A DNA stretch of 5,699 nucleotides. Source: Treponema sp. Lineage in GTDB: Bacteria; Spirochaetota; Spirochaetia; Treponematales; Breznakiellaceae. The notes beneath the pieces are model-generated. The model was given only the letters and a program-made list of their open reading frames with translations. It was not told where the DNA came from and ran no database searches. Each line of letters begins with the position of its first letter. Positions within the stretch are counted from its first letter, which is position 1. A program made the position numbers and the translations under genes. Below are positions 5,669 through 5,699 of the stretch, piece by piece. The stretch covers positions 1-5,699 of the forward strand of contig JAITAW010000239.1 in the NCBI GenBank assembly GCA_031283905.1, given 5' to 3'.

Positions 5669-5699
5669 TTTGCGATATATGAAACCGCAATAAACGTAC

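Overview
The window looks like spirochaete chromosome, most likely a Treponema-type bacterium of moderate GC. Evidence: a murG–cvpA gene pair followed by an exported beta-propeller/HEAT protein and then a very acidic protein with a 'DEYGVWVKS' N-terminus, a combination I associate with treponemes. The genus is an inference from gene content. All core genes lie on the minus strand and read from right to left.

Right to left along the minus strand: murG (lipid II synthase, start best placed at 4439) ends at 3351 and is followed at once by a GC-rich hairpin. A 144-base gap holds this hairpin, a second hairpin and one copy of a two-hairpin repeat. Next come cvpA (3206-2742), a four-helix membrane protein, and 17 bases later a 566-residue secreted protein with a PQQ-type beta-propeller and C-terminal HEAT-like helices (2724-1024). 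After about 125 bases with an almost perfect sigma-70 promoter, a low-complexity acidic protein starts at 895 and runs off the left edge. It carries a 26-residue tandem repeat just before the edge.

The right third (about 4480-5699) is accessory DNA. Bases 4480-4917 hold no gene I can defend. Bases 4918-5457 are an internal fragment of an ISL3-family transposase: it lacks the usual N-terminal lead-in and everything after the first catalytic Asp region. The homology stops exactly where a second copy of the two-hairpin repeat begins. The copies at 3231-3280 and 4956-5016 share the core GGTTTAATACYCCGC, the same two-hairpin layout and a compensatory base-pair change, so they look like members of a dispersed repeat family that folds as DNA or RNA. 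Divergent from the transposase, on the plus strand, lie a 36-codon Cys-rich ORF with a good ribosome binding site and then a 16-codon hydrophobic ORF with a strong ribosome binding site, which ends at a TAG in a frame that stays open to the right edge.

Functionally, the left part is envelope and housekeeping: MurG makes the peptidoglycan precursor, CvpA is an inner-membrane protein, and the propeller/HEAT protein is probably periplasmic. I found no CRISPR array, tRNA, rRNA or recognisable defence system. The most unusual feature is the structured repeat and its position at the transposase breakpoint.
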